A stretch of 64,000 bases of DNA, taken from Abelmoschus esculentus (lineage: Eukaryota > Streptophyta > Magnoliopsida > Malvales > Malvaceae). Both the position numbers and the translations under genes were made by a program. The notes below the pieces were generated by a model that ran no database searches, was not told where the DNA came from, and worked only from the letters and a program-made list of their open reading frames with translations. Where the stretch lies: NCBI GenBank assembly GCA_035048815.1, contig JAUCBN010000036.1, positions 4,350,001 through 4,414,000 of the forward strand, written 5' to 3'. Shown in pieces: positions 37,401 to 50,550 of this stretch (position 1 is its first letter; each line of letters opens with the position of its first letter).

Positions 37401-37549
37401 GTTAAACTAGAAGAAGACATTAATATTAAGACATTGGAATTCCATATAATAGAGCATCATAGTGTATGTTTGCATAGTTCATAGTAGATTCACATATGGT
37501 ACATTGATACATATACGAAATAAGCATATTAGAGCTAAAGTACTTTTGT
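34486..37549. other. Spacer 1 (between CP1 and CP2)
   Basis: It holds the CP1 promoter, then AT-rich DNA, then the 3' flank of CP2. Positions 35640-36990 closely match 57960-59290 in spacer 6 (for example the AGCATCAGCTATGAGATTAG segment). A CT repeat lies at about 36236-36257. The GCGTC/GCCGT-type patch at 36940-37000 recurs in the other spacers and looks like an old transposon end. No gene was found. Confidence 0.6.
34562..34569 (-). promoter_or_regulatory. TATA box of CP1
   Basis: TATATAAG on the minus strand, 77 nt before the ATG. It is shared by all copies except CP7 and (altered) CP8, which supports function. Confidence 0.75.
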
Positions 37550-38686
37550 TTATGCAGTGGGGTAGGATGCTTGCATTGCTATGCCACAAAGACCTTCCTT
37601 TGCATCAACATCTCTTTGCATCCGGATGTAGCCTTGTTCACCCCAGCTAGTTCCCCAAGAGTTCTTCACCAACCAATACTTAGTCCCATCATCATCCTCT
37701 CCGTATCCAACAGCCGTCACTCCATGATCCAGTTCCGTGCCACAGGATCCAGTAAATACACCACTAGAGTAGAACTGGAACTCGAACCCGCTGGCATCAA
37801 TGGCAACCGAAACAGGTTGGTTCGCAACTGCCTTTTGCAGTGCATCTTCACTATTGGCGGGCACATCTTGGAACCCATTTATGGTAGCTGCATGGTTGGC
37901 TTCCTCGTTGGCATTGCATGTGCCATCAACTCCCGTGTAAGGGTAGTTTGATTCGGTTGTTAGGCCTTTGTTCTTCTGGATGAATTGGAAGGCATCGTCC
38001 ATTAAACCACCTTGGCAGCCTTGGTCCTCACCTTTGGTGTCGCAGTCGACCAGTTCTTGCTCAGACAAGGAAATCAACGTACCTGTTGTAATCTTGGTCA
38101 CCCCTTCCATGGCTGCCACAGCTGAAAACGCCCAACAGCATCCTGTGATAGATTCAGCGTTAGAATTAGTACACTTTGAAAGACAAGTTTAAGAAGCTGC
38201 ATGATCTTTGAAGAGTATACGAGATTAGAGCATACCGCATTGTCCTTGGTCCTTGATAAGTGTAACAGCTCCTTTCTTTCTCCAATCCACAGTAGAAGGC
38301 AATGCGGTGACGTTTTCGTACATGAAAGTAGTAGCCTTGTTGGAACACATGTGCCCCTTGAACCCATTCCTTGAAGCCGTGAACTCTTGGTTTGTTAGAT
38401 CTGCAAACTGATTGACAGCAAGGTTGTAAGGCTTGTCATTGTCTTTGTTGAAAGAGTCAATGAGTTCCACGTTTTGTTTGAAAATGTTGAACCGCTTGTG
38501 CCTCTCGTTGTTGTCACTGTAAACTCGTCCAAATTGGGACATCCATTGTCGATGTCTCTCGTACATTGCTGCATCTTCAAGACCTGTTCGTGAGGTTGCT
38601 CCACCTTCACATACTAAATTCGCACCCACTAAGACTATCAAGGCCAAATATGTGACTAGCTGTTGCATCTGGTTTTTTGAACCCAT
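37550..38686 (-). CDS. SAG12-like papain-family cysteine protease CP2 (intact)
   Basis: Two exons, 38236-38686 and 37550-38142, give 347 codons. A hydrophobic signal peptide (residues 8-22, QQLVTYLALIVLVGA) is followed by the inhibitory prodomain with a complete ERFNIN motif (E61-R65-I68-F69-N72-I76-N80) and a GxNxFxD-like AVNQFAD (90-96). The mature enzyme should start near L129-P130. The active site is C153 (QCGCCWAFS), H290 (LDHGVTAVGYG) and N311 (KNSWGTSWG). There is no C-terminal KDEL or granulin domain. Such C1A proteases of the SAG12 subfamily act in vacuoles during senescence-related protein breakdown. The intron splits the glycine codon before the catalytic Cys and uses GTATGC…CAG. 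CP2 has VTLIKD where the others have VTPIKD. Whether it is senescence-induced cannot be seen here. Confidence 0.93.
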
Positions 38687-41600
38687 TCTGATAATAAGAG
38701 TTTTCTGGGATTGGGAGAATGAATGAATGGATGGATGAGAAGAAGGATGATGAATGCTTCCACTTATATACTCTATTATCTTGCCTATCTATTCTCCGTG
38801 CCCTGCAAACTCGTCTTATTCGTAGTTGTCTTCATCATTTAACATATTTGATCAAGCACGCCGACAATGATGATTATATTGTCGAAATTAAACTTGTGTC
38901 CGAACCAGACTTTGACCCAATTGTTCCATGTCCATTTTGAGCATTCGTTGTTTTTATAAATCAATTCCATGTCAGCTGCAGGTCTGTTGTGTTTCATTTG
39001 GAAACATGGAGGAGTCTGATTTTGTATTCAAATTACCCTCTGCCCTCCCATAAATCAAACCAAGCAAAACATCAATCTCATCCTGCCGTTTCCTTCGGTA
39101 AGCCCTCTTTGTATATAAATACTACAGACAAAGAAATGTTCAAACTATATATAATCCATTCACAATCAAAATATTATTAACGTATTAAAATTTACATATA
39201 TTTTCGTTACTTTACAAATTGGTTATAATGTCAAAATAAAACAAATTGCAAGCAATGGATTAATTCTTGATATAATATTCATAAAAATTTTAATCATATT
39301 GTTGGATATGATGTGTAATAAATAATGTTAGATTGGATTCATCAACACGGTAAAAGAGAAATACTGACTTATCCTAGGACTATATTAGCTTGAAATTCTT
39401 ATATATGTACGTGACAGGATTCAGGAGATGAATAGATGATTAAATAAGGAAATCTGCTGAAGATCTGCACCTAATTTTTAATATCATCAAACAGTTCAAA
39501 ATGAGTTAATGAATCTTATTTATATATTAAAAGTTTCCAACGATAAAAAATAAATAAATTTTAAAATATGATTTTAAATTATAAATGTTAAAGTATAAAT
39601 TTTAAAGTTGAATTATATCTATAATTCTCTAAAATTCTAACTTGAATTCTAAACTTAATTTTTTAATAGAACGTAAAAATGGCACAAAAAATTATAAAAG
39701 TTTTTTATTCTATTTGAAAGATGGTGAAACATAGATGTGTAGTATAGAAATTTCTTACCTTTTTTTTTATGCCTATATTGTAAATCACGTTTAGGGTCTA
39801 ACATAAAAATCGTTTACCTCAAACTATGTCTTTTCAGATGTCCTACTTTAAAAAAATCAATTTAAAATTTAAAATTATAATTTATAGTTATGATTTAAAA
39901 AATTAATGATATATTTTATAAGATCTAAGGTTTAAGATATAAAATATAGAATTAAATTTTTGTGATTTTAGTATAAGGTATAAAAGGCATACTTAGCGAC
40001 AAATGATTTTTGTTCTAGGGTATGAAATTTGACCTAGAGTGTAGGGTCTAGGATAAATATAAACAAGAGGAGAGTATCGGCTATGAGATTAGGGATCCTA
40101 TGTGGTCAAGCACACGATAAGTCTGGTGTAACTTAGGTACAGGATCTAGTGTGATAGGATGCACAACGAGTTGTGTGCACTCGTAGGGGCAACGAGTCGT
40201 TCATTTTTCGGAGGTCGGATATCGATGACAAGCTCTAATCTCGTAGTCTTCGGCAATTAGTTTCGATGGTGATTTCCTTTTATAGTGATCACGGTTGAAA
40301 CTTGTCGTATTAATTCTTTATAAATTTTCTTTTCATTGCTCTGACGAAGAACGACTAAAACGATTACATGATAATTATCGTTGGGTTCATCTTGATGAAA
40401 TCTTTTCCATGTTACTAACAATGGGAGTCACGGTAGAATTAAAGTTGAATTTTTTTTATCTATTTTTTTTAAATATCTTCCTAAATAGAAAAACAAATGA
40501 ATACCTGTATCCACTAGACTAATTAGTGAATCGGAATAATTGTAATTTTTTCTTTAAATAGATAATAGTTGTTCAATATGTCAAAAACAAATAGTTACTT
40601 GGAGCTAAGATTTATAGTAGTGATAGGCATGATCGAACCCACAAAAACGATTTAAAAGTAAAGGAGTTTGATGATTAGACGAGTTCCAACCAACGTGATC
40701 CTCGGTATATTAATCCAAAAATTAGATTATCTATTTTCGAATAAATCTATATCAATCTTAAATAACTGGTTGTGGGTTATTGATAATCCACCATTAAATT
40801 CAATCTCTTTACTACTCATAAATAATCACTTAATAATCAATATGTGACTATAGGGATCTAGATTAAAATCGTTTAAATAATCCATTTAAGAATTCAAATC
40901 GATCAAATAATTTTGCTATATTAAGAGACCCAATGAACATAAACCATCAAAGTATTAATATATCATGACGTTTATTAAAACAATGTCATAGTAAACGAAA
41001 TCGCGGCATTTATTAAAAAAGACAACAATATTTATCTACTTATAGCAGCGTTTGTAAAAATAAGTGTCACAAAAATGAGCTTTTAGCGGCATTTATTTAC
41101 AAGCGTCGCAGGCGGTATTACTTTTAGTGACATTTTAATTTAAAACGCCGAAGGAGGGAATGCATCTTCCACTCTACCTCACCCGATCCCCAGATAAAAT
41201 TCCCACACCGTCGCTAATCAAAGTCGTCACTCACCCCTTCACCATTTTACATCGTCTAGATTCTAAACTTTTGGCTTTCCCCACTCGTTTGTCTCTAAGT
41301 TTTGCCGCAATAAACTTTTGGCTTTCTCTTGTTTATCACTAAGTTTTTCAATAGCAAAGTTCGGGTATCCCTTTCTCTTTTCATCGCTACTTTAAATCTT
41401 AATCCAAAATTATCTGTTGATATATATATTCTATAAAAGAAAGACTGTTTTGACATTGTTTTTTAATAAAGAAACATTTATACGTAAAATCAAGTGAAAA
41501 CTAAAATAATAAAATTAAGATATTGATATTTATAATTGAAACTTCCATATCGAAAATCGTAGAATAAGCCATCCTTGTAAAGTTGAAACTAGAAGAAGAC

Positions 41601-41728
41601 ATTAATATTAAGACATTGGAGTTCCATATAATACAACATCATAGTGTATGTTTGCATAGTTCATGGTAGATTCATATATGGTACATTGATATATATACGA
41701 AATGAGCGTATTAGAGCTAAAGTTTTTT
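38687..41728. other. Spacer 2 (between CP2 and CP3)
   Basis: This holds the CP2 5' flank, AT-rich DNA and the CP3 3' flank. Positions 39960-40700 match 48350-49150 of spacer 4 more closely than spacer 1 (shared GAGAGTATCGGCTATGAGAT and GATCTAGTGTGATAGGATGC). The degenerate GCGGCATTTATTTACAAGCG patch lies at 41086-41105. No gene was found. Confidence 0.6.
38763..38770 (-). promoter_or_regulatory. TATA box of CP2
   Basis: TATATAAG on the minus strand, 77 nt before the ATG, in a region alignable with the other copies. Confidence 0.75.
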
Positions 41729-42865
41729 TTAAGCAGTGGGGTAGGATGCTTGCATTGCTATGCCACAAAGACCTTCCTTTGCTTCAACATCTCTTTGCAT
41801 CCTGATGTAGCCTTGTTCACCCCAGCTAGTGCCCCAAGAATTCTTCACCAACCAATACTTAGTCCCATCATCATCCTCTCCGTACCCAACAGCCGTCACT
41901 CCGTGATCCAGTTCTGTGCCACAGGATCCCGTAAATACACCACCGGAATAGAACTGGAACTCGAACCCGCTGGCATCGATGGCAACCGAAACAGGTTGGT
42001 TCGCAACTGCCTTCTGCAGTGCATCTTCACTATTGGCGGGCACATCTTGGAACCCATTTATGGTAGCTGCATGGTTGGCTTCCTCGTTGGCATTGCATGT
42101 GCCATCAACTCCCGTGTAAGGGTAGTTGGACTCGGTTGTTAGGCCTTTGTTCTTTTGGATGAATTGGAAGGCATCGTCCATTAAACCACCTTGACAGCCT
42201 TGATCCTCACCTTTGGTGTCGCAGTCGACCAGTTCTTGCTCAGACAAGGAAATCAACGTACCTGTTGTTATCTTGGTCACCCCTTCCATGGCTGCCACAG
42301 CTGAAAACGCCCAACAACATCCTGTGATGGTTTCAGCTTTAGAATTAGTACATTGACAGACAAAAGTTTAAAAAGCTGCATGATCTTTGAAGAGTATACG
42401 AGATTAGAGCATACCGCATTGTCCTTGGTCCTTGATAGGTGTAACAGCTCCTTTCTTTCTCCAATCCACAGTAGAAGGCAATGCGGTGACGTTTTCATAC
42501 ATGAATGTAGTAGCCTTGTTGGAACACATGTGCCCCTTGAACCCATTCCTTGAAGCCGTGAACTCTTGGTTTGTTAGATCTGCAAACTGATTGACAGCAA
42601 GGTTGTAAGGCTTGTTATTGTCTTTGTTGAAAGAGTCGATGAGTTCCACGTTTTGTTTGAAAATGTTGAAACGCTTGTGCCTCTCATTGTCGTCATTGTA
42701 AACTCGTCCAAATTTTGACATCCATTGTCTATATCTCTCGTACATTGCTGCATCTTCAAGACCTGTTCGTGAGGTTGCTAAACCTTCACATACTAAATTC
42801 GCACCCACTAAGACTATCAAGGCCAAATATGTGACTAGCTGTTGTATCTGGTTTTTTGAACCCAT
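41729..42865 (-). CDS. SAG12-like cysteine protease CP3 (intact)
   Basis: Exons are 42415-42865 and 41729-42321, 347 codons with all catalytic residues. Distinct residues are GLATSRTG after the signal peptide, YRQWMSKFGRVYNDDNERH in the prodomain, and FYSGGVF and VEAKEG in the mature domain. CP1 shares all of these, so CP1 and CP3 are sister copies. The intron, however, is of the CP2/CP6 type (TGATCTTTGAAGAG) with KDQGQC, unlike CP1, which implies exchange between copies. Confidence 0.92.
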
Positions 42866-42941
42866 TCTGATAATAAGAGTTTTCTGGGATTAGGAGAATG
42901 GATGGATGGAAGGATGAGAAACAGGATGATGAATGCTTCCA

Positions 42942-42949
42942 CTTATATA
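42942..42949 (-). promoter_or_regulatory. TATA box of CP3
   Basis: TATATAAG on the minus strand, 77 nt before the ATG. Confidence 0.75.
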
Positions 42950-45371
42950 CTCCATTATCTTGCCTATCTATTCTCTGTGCCCTGTAAACTCGTCTGATTC
43001 GTAGTTGTCTTCATCATTTAATACATTTGATCAGGCACGCCGACAGTGATGATTATATTGTCCAAATTAAACTTGTGTCCAAACCAGAATTTGACCCAAC
43101 TGTTTCCTGTCCATTTTGAGCATTCCTTGTTTTGATAAATCAATTCCATGGCTGCTGCAGGTCAGTTGTGTTTCATTTGGAAACATGGAGGAGTCTGATT
43201 TTGTATTCAAATTACCCTCTGCCCTCCCATAAATCAAACCAAGCAAAACATCAATCTCATCCTGCCGTTTCCTTCGGTAAGCCCTCTTTGTATATAAATA
43301 CTACAGACAAAGAAATGTTCAAACTATATATAATCCATTCACAATCAAAATATTATTAACGTATAAATTTACATATATTTACGTTACTTTACAAATGATT
43401 ATAATATCAAAATAAAACAAATTGCAAGCAATGGATTAATTCTAGATATAATTAATATTCATATAAATTTAAATCATAATGTTTGATATGATTTGTGACA
43501 AATGATGTTAATTAGATTGGATTCATCACCACGGAAAAGAGAAATACTCGCTTATCCTAGGACTATATTAGCTTAAAATTCTTATACATGCTGTACGTGA
43601 CAAGATTCAGGGGAGATGAATAAGTGATTAAATAAGGAAACCAGCTAAAGATCTATGCATAAATTTTAATATCATCGAACAGTTTAAAATGAGTTAATGA
43701 ATCTTACTTATATATTAAAAGTTTCCAACGATAATAAATAAATAAATTTTAAAATATGATTTTAAATTCTAAATGTTAAAGTATAAATTTTAAATTTGAA
43801 TTATATCCATAATTCTCTAAAATTCTAACTTGGATTCTAAACTATAAATTTTTTAATAGAACGTAAAAATGGCACAAAAAATTATAAAAGTTTTTTATTC
43901 TATTTGAAATATGGTGAAACATAGATGTGTAGTATAGAAATTTTCTACCTTTATTTATGCTCATATTGTAAATCACGTTTAGGGTTTAATATCGAAATCG
44001 TTTACCTCAAATTATGTCTTTTTAGATGTACGACTTTAAAAAAGTTAATTTCAGATTTAAAATTATGATTTAAAAAATTAATGATATATTTTATAAGATG
44101 TAAGGTTTAGGGTGTAAAATATAGAATTAAATTTTTGTGATTTTAGTGTAAGGTTTAGGGTGTAAAATATTAGCTTGAAATTCTTATACATGTACGTGAC
44201 AGGATTCAGGAGATGAATAGGTGATTAAATAAGGAAATCTGCTGAAGATCTTTACATAAATTTTAATCTCATCCAACCGTTCAAAATAAGTTAATAAATC
44301 TTACTTATACATTAAAATGTTCTAACGATAATAAATAAATAAATTTTAATTGATAATTTTAAATTTTAAATCTTAAACTATAAATTTTAAAAGTTGAATA
44401 ATATCCATAATTCTCTAAAATTCTAACATGAATCTCAAACTTAATTTTTTTAGGACGTAAAAATGGCACAAAAAATTATAAAAGATTTTTATTTTGTTTG
44501 AAGGGTGGTGAAATATCGATGCATAGAATAAAAATTTTCTACCCTTATTTATGCTCCTACTGTAAATCATGTTTAGGGTCTAACATAAAAAATTATTTAC
44601 CCCTAACTATGTCTCTTTGAATGTACCATTTTAATAAAGTGAGTTTAGGATTTAAAGTTATAATTTATAGTTCTAACCAACGTGGTCCTTGGTATATTAA
44701 TCCAAAAATTAAATTTTCGATTTTCGAATAAATCAAATAACTTAGTTGCGCGTTATTGATAATCCACCATTAAATTCAATTTCTCTTTACTACTCATAAA
44801 TAATCAGTTAATAATAAATAAATGACTAATCCCTATTTTCAAGATTAAAATCGTTTAAATAATCCATTTAAAAATTTAAATCGATCAAATAATTTTGTTA
44901 TATTAAGAGACCCAATGAACATAAACTATCAAAGAATTAAAATGTTTACTTTACTAAATTGGGTATATAATGACACTTAGCAACGTTTTCTGTTAAAACA
45001 ATGTCATAGTAGACAAAATCGAGGCATTTATCAAACAGGACTGTAATATTTATGTACCTATAGCAGGTAAGAAAAGCGTCACAGAAATGAGCTTTTAGCC
45101 GTATTTATTTACAAGCGTCGCAAGCGGTATTACTTTTTGTGACATTTTTATTTAAGACGCCGCAGGAGAAAATACATCTTCCACTCTACCTCAAAATCCT
45201 TAATCTAAGTCGTCACTCACCCCTCCACCATTTTACATCGTCTAGATTCCAAACTTTGGCTTTCCACACCCGTTCGTCTCTAAGTTTTGCCACAACAAAC
45301 TTTTGGCTTTCCCCTGTTTGTCTCTGAGTTTTTCAGTAGCAAAGTTCGGGTTTTTCTCTCTCTTTTTATCC

Positions 45372-45631
45372 AAAAATTATATCATAGGTAAGTTTTACCA
45401 CGTCATCCGTGGACCAACCACTAAAAATTACTTGTATCATTATTTTTTTCATGTCGTATATTTGCTAAAGTGAATCTTCACTCATATTTATTGTTAATTT
45501 ATTTTAAAAATAGTTTTTTCAAATGAAGATTCACTTTGAAAAATATATATCATGAAAAAAATGATGATATGGATGAATTTTAATGGTTGGTCCCATGAAC
45601 ACGTGGTGGACTTACTCATGATATAATTTTT
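45372..45631. mobile_element. MITE in the 3' flank of CP4
   Basis: Perfect 14-bp inverted termini (AAAAATTATATCAT) bound a 260-bp foldback whose arms also pair around CCACGTCATCCGTGGACC / GGTCC…CACGTGG and AGTGAATCTTCACT / GAAGATTCACTTT. The same spot in spacers 2 and 4 is uninterrupted (TCTTTTCATCGCTACTTTAAATC), showing it inserted in this unit alone. A clean target duplication was not resolved. Confidence 0.85.
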
Positions 45632-45989
45632 CCTTTCCATCGCTACATTAAATCTTAATTCAAAATTATTTGTTGATCTATATTCTATAAATGAAAGACT
45701 GTTTTGACATTGTTTCTTTAAGAGTGGAACATATATACGTAAATTTAAGTGAAAACTAAAATAATATGAGTAAAATTAAGATATTGATTTTTATATTCGA
45801 AATTTCCATATCGACTATCGTAGAATAAGCCATCCTTTTAAAGTTAAAACTAGAAGAAGACATTAATATTAAGACATTGGAGTTCCATATAATACAATAT
45901 CACAGTGTATGTTTGCATAGTTCATGGTAGATTCATATATAGTACATTGATATATATACGAAATGAGCGTATTAGAGCTAAAGTTTTTT

Positions 45990-47116
45990 TTAAGCAGTGG
46001 GGTAGGATGCTTGCATTGCTATGCCACAAAGACCTTCCTTTGCTTCAACATCTCTTTGCATCCTGATGTAGCCTTGTTCACCCCAGCTAGTGCCCCAAGA
46101 ATTCTTCACCAACCAATACTTAGTCCCATCATCATCCTCTCCGTATCCAACAGCCGTCACTCCATGATCCAGTTCCGTGCCACAGGATCCAGTAAATACA
46201 CCACTAGAGTAGAATTGGAACTCGAACCCGCTGGCATCAATGGCAACCGAAACAGGTTGGTTCGCAACTGCCTTCTGCAGTGCATCTTCACTATTGGCGG
46301 GCACATCTTGGAACCCATTTATGGTTGCTGCATGGTTGGCTTCCTCGTTGGCATTGCATGTGCCATCAACTCCCGTGTAAGGGTAGTTGGGCCTTTGTTC
46401 TTCTGGATGAATTGGAAGGCATCGTCCATTAAACCACCTTGGCAGCCTTGATCCTCACCTTTGGTGTCGCAATCGACCAGTTCTTGCTCAGACAAGGAAA
46501 TCAACGTACTTGTTGTTATCTTGGTCACCCCTTCCATAGCTGCGACAGCTGAAAACGCCCAACAACATCCTGTGATAGTTTCAGCGTTAGAATTAGAACT
46601 ATATTTACAAGCAAAAGTTTAAGAAGCTGCGTGATATTTGAAGAGTATACGAGATTAGAGCATACCGCATTGTCCTTGGTCCTTGATAGGTGTAACAGCT
46701 CCTTTCTTTCTCCAATCCACAGTAGAAGGCAATGCGGTGACGTTTTCATACATGAAAGTAGTAGCCTTGTTGGAACACATGTGACCCTTGAACCCATTCC
46801 TTGAAGCCGTGAACTCTTGGTTTGTTAGATCTGCAAACTGATTGACACCAAGGTTGTAAGGCTTGTTATTGTCTTTGTTGAAAGAGTCGATGAGTTCCAC
46901 GTTTTGTTTGAAAATGTTGAAACGCTTGTGTCTCTCATTGTTGCTAGCGTAAACTCGTCCAAATTTGGACATCCATTGTCGATGTCTCTCGTACATTGCT
47001 GCATCTTCAAGACTTGTTCGTGAGGTTGCTCCACCTTCACATACTAAATTCGCACCCACTAAGACTATCAAGGCCAAATATGTGACTAGCTGTTGCTGCT
47101 GGTTTTTTGAACCCAT
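45990..47116 (-). pseudogene. SAG12-like cysteine protease CP4 (13-nt deletion)
   Basis: Exons are 46666-47116 and 45990-46569. Exon 1 is open (GRVYASNNERH and YNLGVNQF distinguish it). Exon 2 lacks 13 nt corresponding to the TESN coding region near 46390, where KNKGLTTESNYPYTG becomes KNKGPTTLTREL and ends at a stop at 46319-46321. The truncated product would keep C153 but lose His and Asn, so it cannot be an active protease. The remaining sequence is as well kept as in the intact copies. An in-frame upstream ATG at 47206 would add 30 residues, but it lies before the expected transcription start. Confidence 0.92.
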
Positions 47117-47192
47117 TATGATAATAAGTGTTTTCTGGGATTGGGAGAATGAATGAATGGATAGATGAGAAGAAGGATGATGAATGCTTCCA

Positions 47193-47200
47193 CTTATATA
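47193..47200 (-). promoter_or_regulatory. TATA box of CP4
   Basis: TATATAAG on the minus strand, 77 nt before the ATG at 47116. Confidence 0.75.
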
Positions 47201-50149
47201 CTCCATTACCTTGCCTATCTATTCTCCGTGCCATGAAAACTCGTCTGATTCGTAGTTGTCTTCATCATTTAACACATTTGATTAGGCACGCCGACAGTGA
47301 TGATTATATTGTCCAAATTAAACTTGTGTCCGAACCAAACTTTGACCCAATTGTTCCATGTCCATTTTGAGCTTTCATTGTTTTTATAAATCAATTCCAT
47401 GGCATCTGCAGGTCAGTTGTGTTGCATTTGGAAACATGGAGGAGTCTGATTTTGTATTCAAATTACCCTCTGCCTTCCCATAAATCAAACCTAGCAAAAC
47501 ATCAATCTCACCCTGCCGTTTCCTTCAGTAAGCCCTTTTTGTATATAAATACTACAGACAAAGAAATGTTTAAACTATAATCCATTCACAATCAAAATAT
47601 TATTAACGTATTAAAATTTACATATATTTACGTTACTTTACAAATTGATTATAATGTCAAAATAAAACAAATTGCAAGCAATGGATTAGTTCTTGATATA
47701 ATATTCATATAAATTTTAATCATAATGTTGGATATGATGTGTAACAAATGATGTTAGATTGGATTCATCAACACGGTAAAAGAGAAATATTGACTTATCC
47801 TAAGACTATATTAGCTTGAAATTCTTGTACATGTACGTGACGGATTCAGGAGATGAATAGATGATTAAATAAGGAAATCTGCTGAAGATCTACACATAAT
47901 TTTTAATATCATCAAACCGTTCAAAATGAGTTAATAAATCTTACTTATATATTAAAAGTGTCCAACGATAAAAAATAAATAAATTTTAAAACATGATTTT
48001 AAATTCTAAATGTTAAATTATAAATTTTAAAAATTAAATTATATCCATAATTCTCTAAAATTCTAACCTGAATTTGAAGTTTAAATTTTTAATAGAACAT
48101 AAAAATGGCACAAAAAATTACAAAAGTTTTTTATTCTATTGAAAGATGGTGAAACATTGATGTGTAGTATAGAAATTTTTTTACCTTTATTTATGCCCAT
48201 ATTATAAATCGGGTTTAGGGTTTAACATAGAAATCGTTTATCTCAAACTATGTTTTTTTGGATGTCCTACTTTAAAAAAGTCAATTTCAGATTTAAAATT
48301 ATGATTTATAGTTATAATTTAAAAATTAATGATATATTTTATAAGATTTAAGGTTTAGAATGTAAAATATAGGATTAAATTTTTGTGATTTTAGTACAAG
48401 GTATAAAAGACATACTTAGCGACAAATGATTTTTGTTCTAGGGTATGAAATTTGACGTAGAGTGTAGGTTCTAGGATAAATATAAACAAGAGGAGAGTAT
48501 CGGCTATGAGATTAGGGATCCTATGTAGTCAAGCACACGATAAGTCTGGTGTAACTTAGGTACAGGATCTAGTGTGATAGGATGCACAACAAGTTGTGTG
48601 CACTCGCCTTGACTACTGGCGCAAGCCCACTCGTAGGGGCAACGAGTCGTTCATTTTCCGGAGGTCGGATATCGATGACAAGCTCTAATCTCGTAGTCTT
48701 CGGCAGTTAGTTTCGATGGTAATTTCCTTTTATAGTGATTACGGTCGAAACTTGTCGAACCAACTTTTTATAATTTTTTTTTTCATTGCTCTGATGAACA
48801 ACGACTAAGACGATTACATGATAACTATCGTTGGGTTCATCTCGGTGAGATCTTTTTCCATGTTATTAACAATGAGAGTCACGGTAGAATTGAAGTTATT
48901 TTCTTTTATCTATTTTCTTTCTTTTTTTTAAATATCTTCCTAAATGGTAAAAAAAATGAATATCTATATTCACTAGACCAATTAATGAATCAGAATAATT
49001 GTAACTTTTTTAAGTAGATAATAGGTGTTTAATACGTCAAAAACAAATAGTTACTTGGAGCTAAGATTTATAGTAGTGATAAGCATGATCGAACCCACAC
49101 AAAGCGATTTAAAAGTAAAGGAGTTTGATGATTAGACGAGTTCTAACCAACATGGTCCTTGGTATATTAATCCAAGAATTAGATTATCGATTTTTTGAAT
49201 AAATCTACATCAATCTCAAATAACTTAGTTGCGGGTTATTGATAATCCACCATTAAATTCAATTTCTCTTTACTACTCATAAATAATCACTTAATAATCA
49301 ATAAATGACTAATCCCAATTATCTAGATTAAAATCGTTTAAATAATCCATTTAAGAATTCAAATCGATCAAATAATTTTGCTATATTAAGAGACCCAATG
49401 AACATAAACCATCAAAGTATTAATATGTTCACTTTACTTATACGACACTTAACATCGTTTTCTGTTAACACGCTTTAATTTTGAACATATCATAACGTTT
49501 ATTAAAACAATACTAAAGTAAACAAAATCGCGACATTTATTAAAAGGACAACAATATTTATCTACTTATAGCAGCGTTTGTAAAAATAAGCGTCACAAGA
49601 AATGAGTTTTTTTTTTGTATTTATTTACAAACGTCGCAGATGGTATTATTTTTAGTGAAATTTTCATTTAAAACGCCGAAGGAAGGAATGCATCTTCCAC
49701 TCTACCTCATCGGATCCCCAGATAAAATTCTCACACCATCGCTAATCAAAGTCGTCACTCACCCTTTCACCATTTTACATCGGCTAGATTCCAAACTTTT
49801 GGCTTTCCCCGCTCGTTTGTTTCTAAATTTTGCCGCAACAAATTTTTGGTTTTCTCCTGTTTGTCACTAAGTTTTCCAATAGCAAAGTTCGGGTATCCCT
49901 TTCTCTTTTCATCGCTACTTTAAATCTTAATCCAAAATTATCTGTTGATATATATATTCTATAAATGAAAGACTGTTTTGATATTTTTTTTAATAAAGGA
50001 ACATTTATACGTAAAATCAAGTGAAAAACTAAAATAAAAAAATTAAGACATTGATATTTATAATCGAAACTTTCATATCGAGAATCGTAGAATAAGCCAT
50101 CCTTGTAAAGTTGAAACTAGAAGAAGACATTAATATTAAGACATTGGGG

Positions 50150-50158
50150 TTCAATATA
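50150..50158. repeat. Left 9-bp target-site duplication of MULE 3
   Basis: ttcaatata, repeated exactly at 51692-51700. In the other units this site is a single copy (GAGTTCCATATAATAC), so the empty site is visible within the window. Confidence 0.93.
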
Positions 50159-50488
50159 GGGTAAACTACACCAGTGACCACCCAACTAATTGGGGATACC
50201 TATTTTGACCACCCAACTAAAAAACTCGTCAATCAGGTTCCCCAACTTTGAAACCTACCTATTTTGACCACTGCCGTTAAAAATTTGACGGAAAAGTTAA
50301 CAGCACTGACGTGGCTGTTAATTAAAATTGGTAAAATTACACATTTAATCCCTCTAATTTATTTATTTTTTTAAATTTAATCCTAATTTTATTTATTAAT
50401 TTATTTTTATTTATTATTTTATATGTCACCACCGGATTGGTGAATGATTAGTGGAAGAAATAAAATGTGAAGTTTTTTACATACAAGA

Positions 50489-50550
50489 GAATTTGAACCC
50501 GCAACCTCCAGCATAGTAAAAGTCCAACCAATGAGAGAACCACTAAGCTA
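50489..50550 (-). other. tRNA-like pol III promoter module (left, inverted)
   Basis: On the minus strand, TAGCTTAGTGG at 50540-50550 fits the A-box consensus. GGTTCAAATTC at 50489-50499 fits the B box at about tRNA spacing. The surrounding sequence does not fold as a functional tRNA by eye. It may be a SINE-derived piece. Confidence 0.45.

Larger units (their letters stand above)
42866..45989. other. Spacer 3 (between CP3 and CP4)
   Basis: The CP3 5' flank is nearly identical to that of CP1 up to about 43667, then diverges. A block near 43560-44100 (ATATTAGCTTGAAATTCTTA and following) is repeated from about 44168 to 44660, a local tandem duplication. The TATGAGATTAGGGATCC segment of the other spacers is missing. 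A MITE sits at 45372-45631. No gene was found. Confidence 0.6.
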
